Positions 9,269 through 16,673 of a DNA stretch of 64,000 nucleotides are shown here, one piece after another. Both the position numbers and the translations under genes were made by a program. Source of the DNA: JAWPMT01 sp965227935 (GTDB lineage Bacteria > Bacteroidota > Bacteroidia > Cytophagales > Cyclobacteriaceae). The DNA is taken from the NCBI GenBank assembly GCA_965227935.1, contig CBDDGS010000047.1, positions 1 through 64,000 of the forward strand, in the 5' to 3' direction. The notes beneath the pieces are model-generated. The model was not told where the DNA came from and ran no database searches. It saw nothing but the letters and a program-made list of their open reading frames with translations. Each line of letters begins with the position of its first letter. Positions within the stretch are counted from its first letter, which is position 1.

Positions 9269-11407
9269 TTACCCTACTTTCTCTTTGCTCAGCTGAGCCA
9301 GGAGGCGCAACGCCTCCTTCAGATAGGGATCTTCACTCAACTTCTCTCGGTTTTCCTCATCCGTGAAGACTTCACTATCCTGAATGGAAGTGGACAAGTC
9401 ATTGTTGTTGCGCGCCTGTCGAGCGTCACTACGTTCTTTCCTCTGATCATAGTTCAATGACACGAGCGAGCTGTAGTCATCATTCTTGATCTCATTGGTT
9501 TCTTTAACCAAAGCCTTGAGGTCGGCATCAGTATTCAGATGATACTCATAAAGCTTGTAGAGCTTGTCGATCATCTCCTCGGAGATGTTGTTGGTCATTT
9601 CGAAGTTGGCAGAGCTGATTTCGTCCCACGGAAGGGCATTGTCCCTGCTACTCTCTCCAAATTCTTCAGGCTCAAAAGGCGTTGGGAAAGAGATGTCAGG
9701 CTGTACGCCCAATCGCTGCGTACTACTGCCAGTCACGCGATAAAACTTCGCCAATGTCATCTTCAACTGCCCCAGTGTCACATCACCATTTTGCAACTGA
9801 TCCCGCATCATCATCAACTCTGTGACATCCTGATTGGCCGACTTTCTGTACGCGATCATGCGATTCATGTAATTCATCACCGGCCTACCAAGATCGATGA
9901 GGTTCTGCACAGTTCCCTTTCCAAAACTGTTTTCCCCCACGATAACTCCACGCTCATAGTCCTGGATGGCACCCGAGAAGATCTCCGATGCTGATGCGCT
10001 GTAGCGGTTGATAAGTACCGCCAACGGCCCATCGTAGAATACCGTTGCATCGTCGTCATCCTCCAGTTTGTCCACACTCTGATCCGTGTTTCGCACTTGT
10101 ACGACCGGCCCCTGAGGAATGAAGAGTCCCGTGAGGTCGATGGCCTCCTGGAGTGACCCGCCACCGTTGTAGCGAAGGTCCATTAGAAGTCCGTCGATGC
10201 CTTCACCACGTAGCTCGGTGATTAGCTTTTTTACGTCCCTTGTGGTACTCTTGAAATCTGGATCTCCCTTACTGCGTGCTTCAAAGTCAATGTAGAAGCT
10301 TGGCAAACTGATCACGCCCAGGTTGAAGGTCTCGTTGCCTTCCGTGATGGGAATGATCTCTGCCTGTGCAGATTGCTCTTCCAACTTGATCCGGTCACGA
10401 ATGATCCGCAAAGTATCCGGCAGATCCGTGATTTCCTTTTCAGACGGTAAGACGAGCAGTCGCACGACGGAACCCTTTGGCCCCCGAATCTTCTGTACAA
10501 CGTCGTCGAGTCGCCAGCCGATGACATCCTCAAACTTGCCGCCATCACCCTGTGCAACACCAATGATGCGGTCATCCTTTTCCAGTCTCTTGCTCTTAAA
10601 TGCCGGCCCCCCGGGTACAATGCTCGCCACGAGTGTGTAATCCAGCTGTTGCATCAGACGGGCACCAATGCCCTCTAAAGACAGGCTCATTTCAATCTGA
10701 AAGTTTTCCTTGGCGATGGGCGAAAAATAACTTGTATGAGGATCGTAGCTCCTGGTGAATGAGTTCATGTACAATTGGAACACATCCTCGCTCTTGTATT
10801 GGTAGATGGCCTTTTCGAGTCGTTCGTATCGTGAAGCTAACAGGTCCCTAATATCTTCCCATTCCTTGCCGGAGAGCTTCAGGTTCAGCGCCTGATTTTT
10901 GAGGAGTTTCCTCCATCGGTCGTTGAGCTCTTCGTAGCTGGCGGCCCACTCCAACTTATCGGGGTCAGCCTCATAGTCCTCCTCGAGAGCAAAGTCGAAT
11001 TCATTGGCAGTAAAATCCGACAGCTGTTGAAGTCGCTTGAGCGCCTTCTCTCGGTACAGGCCAAAAAGCTGATAAGCAAAGTCCAGATTCCCTAACTTCA
11101 GCTCATTGTCCAACTGTGTGCGGTATTTACCAAAGTAATCGATCTCCGACTGAAGAAAGTATACTTTATTAGGATCGAGAGATGATACGTAATTGTCGAA
11201 GATGACCGTCGAAATAGAATCATTCAGCGGCTGCTTGCGGTAGTGGTATTGATTCAAAAGGTTGAGAATGACGAAGAGCGAATTCTCATGCTCTGGCAAA
11301 GGCTTCAATACCTGCAACGAATCATCTCCAACCCGCACATCAGCGTGGACAGTACTGCCGGTAAAGAGCAATGCAATGGCCACAACTGCCACTATTCTAC
11401 TTGACAT
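9269..11407 (-). CDS. prc: Carboxy-terminal processing (tail-specific) protease, S41
   Basis: Periplasmic serine protease of 712 residues, the long Prc/Tsp form rather than the short CtpA form. Order: signal peptide (cleavage near TVHA, residue 22), an N-terminal helical domain with LDPNKVYFLQSEI, a PDZ domain around residues 240-330 (SLEGIGARL, VPGGPAFKSKRL, GWRLDDVV), the S41 core with MDLRYNGGGS near residue 392, the catalytic Ser in NRYSASASEIFSG near 450 and the catalytic Lys in NSFGKGTVQ near 476, then a C-terminal DUF3340-type region. It trims the C-termini of envelope proteins. It appears monocistronic, with its own terminator downstream. Confidence 0.96.
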   Translation of the reverse strand: MSSRIVAVVAIALLFTGSTVHADVRVGDDSLQVLKPLPEHENSLFVILNLLNQYHYRKQPLNDSISTVIFDNYVSSLDPNKVYFLQSEIDYFGKYRTQLDNELKLGNLDFAYQLFGLYREKALKRLQQLSDFTANEFDFALEEDYEADPDKLEWAASYEELNDRWRKLLKNQALNLKLSGKEWEDIRDLLASRYERLEKAIYQYKSEDVFQLYMNSFTRSYDPHTSYFSPIAKENFQIEMSLSLEGIGARLMQQLDYTLVASIVPGGPAFKSKRLEKDDRIIGVAQGDGGKFEDVIGWRLDDVVQKIRGPKGSVVRLLVLPSEKEITDLPDTLRIIRDRIKLEEQSAQAEIIPITEGNETFNLGVISLPSFYIDFEARSKGDPDFKSTTRDVKKLITELRGEGIDGLLMDLRYNGGGSLQEAIDLTGLFIPQGPVVQVRNTDQSVDKLEDDDDATVFYDGPLAVLINRYSASASEIFSGAIQDYERGVIVGENSFGKGTVQNLIDLGRPVMNYMNRMIAYRKSANQDVTELMMMRDQLQNGDVTLGQLKMTLAKFYRVTGSSTQRLGVQPDISFPTPFEPEEFGESSRDNALPWDEISSANFEMTNNISEEMIDKLYKLYEYHLNTDADLKALVKETNEIKNDDYSSLVSLNYDQRKERSDARQARNNNDLSTSIQDSEVFTDEENREKLSEDPYLKEALRLLAQLSKEKVG

Positions 11408-11562
11408 AATTCCTAGATTTCCTGATTAAAAAACGTAATCAAAAAGGTTTAGCTTTCAAATTACGGAATTTTTTTCTTACTCCTACTTCGTAATGACTGG
11501 AGAAGCACTTTCGATGCATCAACGGGCGAACGACCCAAAATGATCCCAATTTTAACAAAAAA

Positions 11563-12522
11563 TCACTTTTGCTGATCCCAAACCAAGGCTGCTGCACCCA
11601 AAATTGCGGCATTCTTATTAATCATACCGCTAGCTTCGATACTTACCTTCCCCTTGTAGTAGGGCAGTACAGCCTCCTCAAAATACTTTATCGTCGGATC
11701 AAATATCCACTTGCCTGCTTTGGCCAATCCTCCCAAAAGGAAGATAGTCTCAGGGTGTGAAAACGCCACAAAATTGGCTAGTTGCCTCCCAAGCATTTCG
11801 CCAGTGTATCTATAGGCCTCCAGAGCAATTGGATCACCATCCTCCGCGGCCTTGGTGATCTCTTCACCGTGAATGTCATTGAAAGCAATACTTCGGAAGA
11901 CGCTGTCCTCCATAGTGTCTGCCAGCAGCGCGTATATCGTCCGCTTGATACCCGTAGAAGACACGTAGGCCTCCAGGCATCCCCTACGTCCGGTGCCACA
12001 CATGCGACCACCTTCCTCCACCATCACATGGCCCAATTCGCCCGCCTGGGCGTCATGACCGTAGATCAGCGAGCCATTGGTCACAATGCCGCTACCTAGC
12101 CCGGTGCCCAAAGTGATCACCATAAAGTCTTTCATGCCCACGGCATTGCCATAGATGCCTTCGCCTATTGCCGCAGCATTCGCATCATTGGTGATATAGA
12201 CCTCTGCCGGTCGTCTCTTTTTCAGCTCCTCGGAAAATGGCACGATACCCTTCCATGCCAGATTTGCAGCATGTTCAATGGTCCCCCGATAGTAGTTGGC
12301 GTTGGGTGCCCCTACGCCGATTCCCTGTATATCAAAATCACCGTCAAAGGCGTCTTCCAATTGCTTGATGGTCGCTACGAGGGTATCCAGGTACTGGTCG
12401 AAACCGGGGTTGTGCTTTGTACGAAAGTCCGTAGATCCGTACAGATTGCCTTCCCGATCCACGAGACCCACTTTGGTCAACGTACCTCCAATGTCTATTC
12501 CTACTGCTATTTCTTTGGCCAT
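11563..12522 (-). CDS. ROK-family sugar kinase
   Basis: Cytoplasmic hexokinase-fold kinase of 319 residues. The phosphate-1 motif GIDIGGTLTKVGLVD is at residues 8-22. The ROK zinc-site signature is present as GHVMVEEGGRMCGTGRRGCLEAY around residues 165-185, and the catalytic Asp lies in ITNDANAAAIGE near residue 110. Members phosphorylate glucose, N-acetylmannosamine and related sugars, and glucokinase is the commonest activity. There is no N-terminal winged helix, so it is an enzyme and not a ROK repressor. It stands upstream of prc on the same strand with 155 bp between them and no visible terminator, so read-through is possible. Substrate specificity cannot be assigned by eye. Confidence 0.92.
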   Translation of the reverse strand: MAKEIAVGIDIGGTLTKVGLVDREGNLYGSTDFRTKHNPGFDQYLDTLVATIKQLEDAFDGDFDIQGIGVGAPNANYYRGTIEHAANLAWKGIVPFSEELKKRRPAEVYITNDANAAAIGEGIYGNAVGMKDFMVITLGTGLGSGIVTNGSLIYGHDAQAGELGHVMVEEGGRMCGTGRRGCLEAYVSSTGIKRTIYALLADTMEDSVFRSIAFNDIHGEEITKAAEDGDPIALEAYRYTGEMLGRQLANFVAFSHPETIFLLGGLAKAGKWIFDPTIKYFEEAVLPYYKGKVSIEASGMINKNAAILGAAALVWDQQK

Positions 12523-12756
12523 GGGTTTGAGCGTAAAGTCTCCAATATAGTTCTAAATGAACACGCTGGCCAAAACTAATGAGGATGATCGGTTGAGGGG
12601 CTGAATGATGGCTAAAAACAAGTGGAAGCCGCCAGAAAAAATACTCGGATCGTGACAGGTCTCACAAGGGATGCTCGCGATGTGCAAGGCAGGGCCATTC
12701 TACCCTCACTTTCACCAGTAGCCGTACTAGTCACGAAAGCTATTGATCGGCTATCG

Positions 12757-12809
12757 TTTGTGATGCAAGGATTTCGTAATTTCCTAATCAATTCAATAAA
12801 TCCCTGATT
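12757..12809 (+). promoter_or_regulatory. Conserved leader/promoter of paralog 1
   Basis: TTTG at 12757 and TAATTTCC at 12777 resemble the Bacteroidota -33 and -7 elements (TTTG and TAnnTTTG) with 16 nt between them. The box is followed by a 25-nt leader containing TCAATTCAA. The same box, leader length and TCAATTCAA core recur before paralogs 2 and 4. Confidence 0.55.
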
Positions 12810-13076
12810 ATGAGAAGTAAACTACTACCCTACTGGATGGCCATCGTGGTTCTGATTCTCGCTTCGGCCTATTTCTTTGGACAGGCAAGTGTCGAAAGTG
12901 ACCTCGCTACCAGTGCCGCGGAGGCTGCCCAAGAGCAGGAAGCACTCTTGACACAATGTGAAGAGCAGCTGGAAGTGATGAGACAACTCGCTCTGGAGCG
13001 CGCAGCGGAAGCGCAGAAGGCCACAAACGAGGCAATCATGTTGCGACAGCAGCTCGAGGAATGCCAGGGGAATTAG
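12810..13076 (+). CDS. Small membrane coiled-coil protein, paralog 1 of 4
   Basis: 88-residue protein, first of four tandem paralogs. A short basic N-terminus (MRSKLLPYW) precedes one membrane helix (about residues 9-26), then an Ala/Glu/Gln-rich amphipathic helix predicted to form a coiled coil through residue 85. The C-terminus MLRQQLEECQGN carries the family motif L-x-[EQ]-C-x-G. This copy has an extra Cys in LLTQCEEQ near residue 50. With a basic N-terminus and no cleavage site, an N-in, helix-out topology is likely, which would put the terminal Cys in the periplasm where it could form disulfides. I do not recognise the family; anything beyond membrane anchor plus coiled coil is inference. 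Confidence 0.8.
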   Translation: MRSKLLPYWMAIVVLILASAYFFGQASVESDLATSAAEAAQEQEALLTQCEEQLEVMRQLALERAAEAQKATNEAIMLRQQLEECQGN

Positions 13077-13170
13077 GTGAACTCCACTGAACAGTTGGGG
13101 GCAGCTGAGCAAAATGGCGCTGTGGTTCACCGCTTAGATACTCGCAGAAGTTCCACGTGCATGCTATCGG

Positions 13171-13211
13171 AAGAATTCGTATTTTCCTAGTCAATTCAAC
13201 AAACCCTGACC
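13171..13211 (+). promoter_or_regulatory. Conserved leader/promoter of paralog 2
   Basis: The box TATTTTCC at 13180 is followed by a 24-nt leader with TCAATTCAAC and CCTGACC directly before the ATG. It aligns with the leaders of paralogs 1 and 4 at the same distance from the start codon. No clear -33 element is seen. Confidence 0.5.
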
Positions 13212-13478
13212 ATGATGAGAAAGATCCCCACAAACTTCACCAGCGTTGTTTTGGGCCTGGTGACAGTCGTCCTCTTCGCCATAGCATGGTGGGAAAATGG
13301 CCGAGCAAAGGAAGCCATGCAGAATGCATATGAGCAGGAAGCACTGGCCACCGAGTACAAAAAAGAAGCGGATGAGAACAAAGAGCTTATCAAGCGACGA
13401 ACCCAGGAAGCGGAGAAGATACTTGAGTTGTTGGCTGAGACACAATCGAAACTCAAGGAATGCGAGGGTCAGAGATAA
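13212..13478 (+). CDS. Small membrane coiled-coil protein, paralog 2 of 4
   Basis: 88-residue protein with the same plan as its neighbours: short N-terminus, one membrane helix (about residues 10-27, VVLGLVTVVLFAIAWW), then a highly charged helix rich in Glu and Lys, ending KLKECEGQR with the family Cys at residue 84. The start is ATG 13212, immediately followed by a second ATG; the first is preferred because its leader aligns with those of the other copies. Its coiled-coil segment is the most Lys/Glu-rich of the four. It lies 135 bp after paralog 1 and 78 bp before paralog 3, which lacks a recognisable promoter box and may depend on this transcript. Confidence 0.78.
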   Translation: MMRKIPTNFTSVVLGLVTVVLFAIAWWENGRAKEAMQNAYEQEALATEYKKEADENKELIKRRTQEAEKILELLAETQSKLKECEGQR

Positions 13479-13556
13479 TATGACAAGTCCCACAACCTTG
13501 TTCACCAGACCGGCTCTTGAAACCAATCACCAAATCAAACACAACAAAGCCTGACC

Positions 13557-13811
13557 ATGAAAAACAAAGTTCATAACTGGATCACCATCACTCTAGCTGT
13601 GATATCGGTGATTCTATTCACCTACGGAAAAGTCAAAATAGCTGATGCCCGTGAAGAGGCGGCGGAGATGCAAACCATTGCTGAAATGAATGTGCGGGAT
13701 GCCGAGGCTCAAAGGGTACTAGCTCTCGAAAATGCGGTAGAAGCCCATGTGGCACAAAAGGAAGTAGACGATCTCAAGAGGCAATTGGAAGAATGCAAGG
13801 GAAGGCCCTAG
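13557..13811 (+). CDS. Small membrane coiled-coil protein, paralog 3 of 4
   Basis: 84-residue protein: membrane helix about residues 8-23 (WITITLAVISVILFTYG), then a charged helix and the C-terminal motif RQLEECKGRP with the Cys at residue 80. The segment RVLALENAVEA is nearly identical to RVLAIENAVEA of paralog 4, also at the DNA level, so these two are the closest pair and probably the latest duplication. The leader keeps only the last part of the shared sequence (AACAAAGCCTGACC before the ATG) and has no TAATTTCC box. The function is unknown. Confidence 0.78.
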   Translation: MKNKVHNWITITLAVISVILFTYGKVKIADAREEAAEMQTIAEMNVRDAEAQRVLALENAVEAHVAQKEVDDLKRQLEECKGRP

Positions 13812-13887
13812 CGCGGCCTCAGTGCGCTGTCCCCTTCCAACCATAGGAGTCAAAAAGCCACGACAAGAGGTGTGTTTATAATTGGAA

Positions 13888-13927
13888 GATTGTATAATTT
13901 CCCAAGTCAATTCAACGCACACTAATC
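13888..13927 (+). promoter_or_regulatory. Conserved leader/promoter of paralog 4
   Basis: TAATTTCC at 13895 is followed by a 25-nt leader with AGTCAATTCAAC before the ATG, in the same register as the leaders of paralogs 1 and 2. It lies in an otherwise unconserved 116-bp spacer. Confidence 0.5.
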
Positions 13928-14191
13928 ATGAAAGGTAAGATATACCATTGGATTGTGATCATCGTTTTGGCTGTTGCCTCAGCATCCCTTTTCATCTATG
14001 CCAGAGTACAAAATGGTTTCGCCAAGGAAGCAGCCCGCCTCGTCGCGGAACAGCGGGCAATGGCAGAGAGGAATGCAGAGGCTGCTGAACAGCAAAGGGT
14101 CTTAGCCATCGAGAATGCGGTGGAAGCCGAGCGCCAGAAAAACAAGGTCAAAGACTTGCAGGAAAAACTGGACCAATGTGAAGGTAAGTAG
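13928..14191 (+). CDS. Small membrane coiled-coil protein, paralog 4 of 4
   Basis: 87-residue protein: N-terminus MKGKIYHW, membrane helix about residues 8-25, then a long Ala/Glu/Arg-rich helix (AAEQQRVLAIENAVEAER) ending EKLDQCEGK with the Cys at residue 84. Its stop codon TAG is followed without a gap by the ATG of the gamma-glutamylcyclotransferase-like gene, so the two are almost certainly on one mRNA and translationally coupled. The best match within the window is paralog 3. No signal-peptidase site is evident, so the helix should stay as an anchor. Confidence 0.8.
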   Translation: MKGKIYHWIVIIVLAVASASLFIYARVQNGFAKEAARLVAEQRAMAERNAEAAEQQRVLAIENAVEAERQKNKVKDLQEKLDQCEGK

Positions 14192-14605
14192 ATGAGCGAT
14201 TTCCTATTTGTATACGGACTGCTAAAGTCATCTTTCCACACGCATATTCCGGAGTTGCGCATTTCCGCATTACACTATGTTGGCAAAGGCTCCGCAAGGG
14301 GTTTACTGTACGATGTGGGGAGATATCCAGGCGCCCAATTTGACGCTGCGGCCAACGCAGTCATCTTTGGCGAGATCTACGAGGTCAATGATCAGATGGA
14401 CATACTGGCAAGACTAGACGACTTTGAAGGGGTGCACGATGATGATCCGGAGTATCGACGTGTGGCAGTGGAGGTGACCATGCCCAAGACCAATCAAACT
14501 TTGACTTGCTGGGCCTATGAATACTGTAGGAGCACCGAGGATTTGGTGCTCATTGAGACGGGTAAATACGAGGGAGATGGCTCCGTAGACCTTACGAAAA
14601 TCTAA
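14192..14605 (+). CDS. Gamma-glutamylcyclotransferase-like protein
   Basis: 137-residue protein of the GGCT/AIG2-like fold. The N-terminal FLFVYGLLK matches the substrate-loop signature YGxL, and LDDFEGVHDDDPEYRRV contains the conserved catalytic Glu followed by the YRR segment. Family members release 5-oxoproline from gamma-glutamyl amines or peptides, and many bacterial members have no proven substrate. It begins directly on the stop codon of paralog 4 and overlaps, by 14 bp at its 3' end, a convergent gene on the other strand. The coupling may mean that the enzyme acts with the coiled-coil proteins, or may only be read-through expression. Confidence 0.85.
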   Translation: MSDFLFVYGLLKSSFHTHIPELRISALHYVGKGSARGLLYDVGRYPGAQFDAAANAVIFGEIYEVNDQMDILARLDDFEGVHDDDPEYRRVAVEVTMPKTNQTLTCWAYEYCRSTEDLVLIETGKYEGDGSVDLTKI

Positions 14606-14960
14606 GGTCCCTTCGAAATAGTTTATCATCCAGGTACTGGATGACCACCACCATCAGTCCAAGCATGATACCATAAATGGAAAGGTCTTTGATCTCGCTG
14701 AAACCTTCCCAACCCATAAAAATCATCAACGACCCGAAGCCGATGATGACAAACGCTGCTGTGATCAGAAGCATGGACAGCCAATAGTTATTGCGCGAGT
14801 GGCTGCGTTTCTTCCCTAGCTTATGGATGACACCATCAGCCAGCGTCCGGCTACTATCATACGACGGCTCCGTCTCCAGCGCCTTCATTATGTATCGGTA
14901 GGAGTCAGCACCAGCTTGCTCCTGCTCGGCCAACTTCCTGTCTAGTTCTTTGTCATTCAT
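14592..14960 (-). CDS. Membrane protein co-expressed with ECF sigma factor
   Basis: 122-residue protein with a soluble N-terminal part of about 55 residues (MNDKELDRKLAEQEQ) and two membrane helices (about residues 60-82 and 93-110), ending in a basic tail. Its ATG overlaps the sigma-factor stop codon (ATGA), so translation is coupled. The position suggests an anti-sigma factor or sigma-linked regulator, and a cytoplasmic N-terminus before membrane helices fits, but no zinc-binding anti-sigma motif (HxxxCxxC) is present. Its 3' end overlaps the convergent GGCT gene by 14 bp. Confidence 0.75.
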   Translation of the reverse strand: MNDKELDRKLAEQEQAGADSYRYIMKALETEPSYDSSRTLADGVIHKLGKKRSHSRNNYWLSMLLITAAFVIIGFGSLMIFMGWEGFSEIKDLSIYGIMLGLMVVVIQYLDDKLFRRDLRFS

Positions 14961-15508
14961 CCTAGTAGCACCTCCTTTTCTACATAAGGTTGCAATAGTT
15001 CCTTCAATTTCTTTCTCGCCCTGAAGAGGTAGTTCTTCACCGTCCCCTCGGGCATCTTCATCATCTCCACAATCTCGGGGTACGAAAAACCATCGAGATG
15101 ATACATGGTCAGGATCGAACGGTAAGGCAAAGGTAATTGTCCTATGGCCTCATGTACAAATCTGTTCATATCCTGCTGCTCAAAACCTTCATCCAGTTCT
15201 CCTACTGAGAACGCTATCTGATCCAGGTCTTCGGTATCCTTCCATTTCTTGTTCTTCTTCGCCACATTCAACGCATGCCTGTAGGCGATCGTCGCTACCC
15301 ACGTACTGAGCTTTGACTGGAAGCTAAAGGTCTGGATCTTGTCGATGGCCTTAACAAAAACATCCTGCGCTACCTCTTCTCTGTCCTCGTCGTTGTCGAT
15401 TATCCGAATGACTATGTGCATGACAAGACGCTCGTACTGCTTGATAAACAGCCTGTAAGCAGGCTCCTCACCCAGGGCCACCCTCGATACCAATTCCTTG
15501 TCATCCAT
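14957..15508 (-). CDS. ECF RNA polymerase sigma factor
   Basis: Sigma-70 family extracytoplasmic-function sigma factor, 183 residues. Region 2 is visible as YERLVMHIVIRIIDNDEDREEVAQDVFVKAI (about residues 25-55) with FSFQSKLSTWVATIAYRHALN, and region 4 as LPLPYRSILTMYHLDGFSYPEIVEMMKMPEGTVKNYLFRARKKL (about 130-173), including the helix-turn-helix. The ATG at 15508 is chosen because residues upstream are not sigma-like. It heads a two-gene operon with a membrane protein and is divergent from a DUF6249-like membrane protein 133 bp away, a common arrangement in Bacteroidota. Targets are unknown; autoregulation is typical. Confidence 0.95.
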   Translation of the reverse strand: MDDKELVSRVALGEEPAYRLFIKQYERLVMHIVIRIIDNDEDREEVAQDVFVKAIDKIQTFSFQSKLSTWVATIAYRHALNVAKKNKKWKDTEDLDQIAFSVGELDEGFEQQDMNRFVHEAIGQLPLPYRSILTMYHLDGFSYPEIVEMMKMPEGTVKNYLFRARKKLKELLQPYVEKEVLLG

Positions 15509-15641
15509 ATTCGTACTGCATTTGACAGCAATCCCCTGCACAAGGTTGCAGAAAAAAAATTACTGCACTACCTGCAACATATCAGTCCCTTGCCCTTGTC
15601 ACATGGACAAACGGATTATTAAAGTTAAAACTGAAAATGGA

Positions 15642-15992
15642 ATGGACAATATGTTTGAATTCTTATTACCCATTGGTGTCTTAGCCACCATTGGTGCATC
15701 GATTGGCTACTTGGTAAAGACTATGACAGACTATCGCCTGAAGAAGAAATTGATTGAAAAAGGACTTGTGAGCGAAGATGCCAGTAGCCTGGTTCAGGAA
15801 ACTAAGAGAGAGAACAAATACTCCTCACTCAAATGGGGCTTGATCATCCTTTGTGGTGGCATAGGTATGATCATCATCAATTTCATCGACTACTACAGAG
15901 ACTCTCCACTGCCATTTGGCGTCCTGGCTGTGTCCATCGCCACAGGGTTTCTACTCTACTACTACCTCGTCAAGAGGATGGAGAACCTGTAG
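15642..15992 (+). CDS. DUF6249-like small membrane protein
   Basis: 116-residue protein with membrane helices near residues 4-22, about 65-82 and 90-107, and a charged cytoplasmic loop (TDYRLKKKLIEKGLVSEDASSLV). The pattern of an N-terminal helix, the KKLIEKG loop and two C-terminal helices matches the DUF6249 group, which is regularly found beside ECF sigma genes in Bacteroidota. An in-frame ATG at 15603 and another at 15651 are alternatives; 15642 best preserves the usual N-terminus. It faces the sigma factor divergently. The function is not known, and a role in sensing for the sigma circuit is inference. Confidence 0.78.
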   Translation: MDNMFEFLLPIGVLATIGASIGYLVKTMTDYRLKKKLIEKGLVSEDASSLVQETKRENKYSSLKWGLIILCGGIGMIIINFIDYYRDSPLPFGVLAVSIATGFLLYYYLVKRMENL

Positions 15993-16018
15993 CGTACGTT
16001 TTTGTTGAGACCGTGGGA

Positions 16019-16043
16019 GGGTGGCATCGAGTCACCCTTTTTT
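16019..16043 (+). terminator. Rho-independent terminator after DUF6249-like gene
   Basis: The 7-bp stem GGGTGGC / GTCACCC (one G-U pair) has loop ATCGA and is followed by six T residues. It lies 27 bp after the stop codon of the DUF6249-like gene. Confidence 0.75.
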
Positions 16044-16065
16044 GTTGCTTGGCAGGTACGCATTG

Positions 16066-16102
16066 TCAATCCCCAATCAAGAAAATCACAAATCCCCAAC
16101 CC
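16066..16102 (+). repeat. Degenerate heptad repeat relic
   Basis: TCAATCC, CCAATCA, CAAATCC and CCAACCC form a broken run of the TNAATCC heptads seen in full at 18224-18307. One 9-nt unit breaks the register. It overlaps the stop codon of the ASCH-domain gene. Confidence 0.4.
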
Positions 16103-16670
16103 TCCCCAAATAGGCCCTTCCCAATGGAGAGATCTCGTAACCCACCTCATGACTGATCGTCAGCCCAAGGTTCTTCAGCTTTCTAATATTTGGCTTGAGC
16201 CAATCCTTCTCCCTCGCCAGAATGACTGCCAGATCTGCCGCCCTGAGTCCTGGGTTTTCCGAGATCGCCTCGAGTGTTTCATGCGTCCAATTCCCCACTT
16301 TGCTATAGCGATCGAGTCTTTCGAGTTTGCTGCGCAATGACCGCCATTCCTCATCGGTCAACTCAGACTGATTCCTAAGCTCGATCCTTGGATCTTCAGA
16401 ATGATACCGCAGCTCGATACGATATACGGTGCCCTCTTTCGTTTTTTGCAACAGAGCGAGAAGGTCCTCTGAAGATTCAAATCCTGCCCTGCGAGCCTCA
16501 GTCTCTGATACCTCCTCGCCTTCAATTTCCGATATGGCTCGTATTTCGATCTGTCCGACAGAGGTCTTCACCAAGCTCGCAACTTTTACCATGGGCTTCT
16601 TCCATTTTCGAAATGCCAGGTCAATGCTACCTGACTTGATTCCTTCGAGGTGGATTTGCTTGAACAGCAT
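16086..16670 (-). CDS. ASCH-domain plus winged-helix protein
   Basis: 194-residue cytoplasmic protein of two parts. Residues 1-110 (MLFKQIHLEGIKSGSIDLAFRKW, then a basic strand-rich stretch and SETEARRAGFESSEDLLALL) look like an ASCH/PUA-like domain, a fold associated with RNA or modified-nucleotide binding. Residues about 130-190 (HETLEAISENPGLRAADLAVILAREKDWLKPNIRKLKNLGL, then YEISPLGRAYL) look like a winged-helix DNA-binding domain. It starts 3 nt after the stop codon of the enolase-superfamily gene and should be co-transcribed with it. The C-terminus runs into a degenerate heptad repeat. The role is unknown; a nucleic-acid-linked regulator is the simplest guess. Confidence 0.72.
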   Translation of the reverse strand: MLFKQIHLEGIKSGSIDLAFRKWKKPMVKVASLVKTSVGQIEIRAISEIEGEEVSETEARRAGFESSEDLLALLQKTKEGTVYRIELRYHSEDPRIELRNQSELTDEEWRSLRSKLERLDRYSKVGNWTHETLEAISENPGLRAADLAVILAREKDWLKPNIRKLKNLGLTISHEVGYEISPLGRAYLGRVGDL

Positions 16671-16673
16671 CCC

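Noticed and set aside
12623..12808. 61-codon open frame before the paralog array
   Set aside because: It overlaps the leader of paralog 1 and has no TM-coiled-coil pattern, unlike the four real copies.
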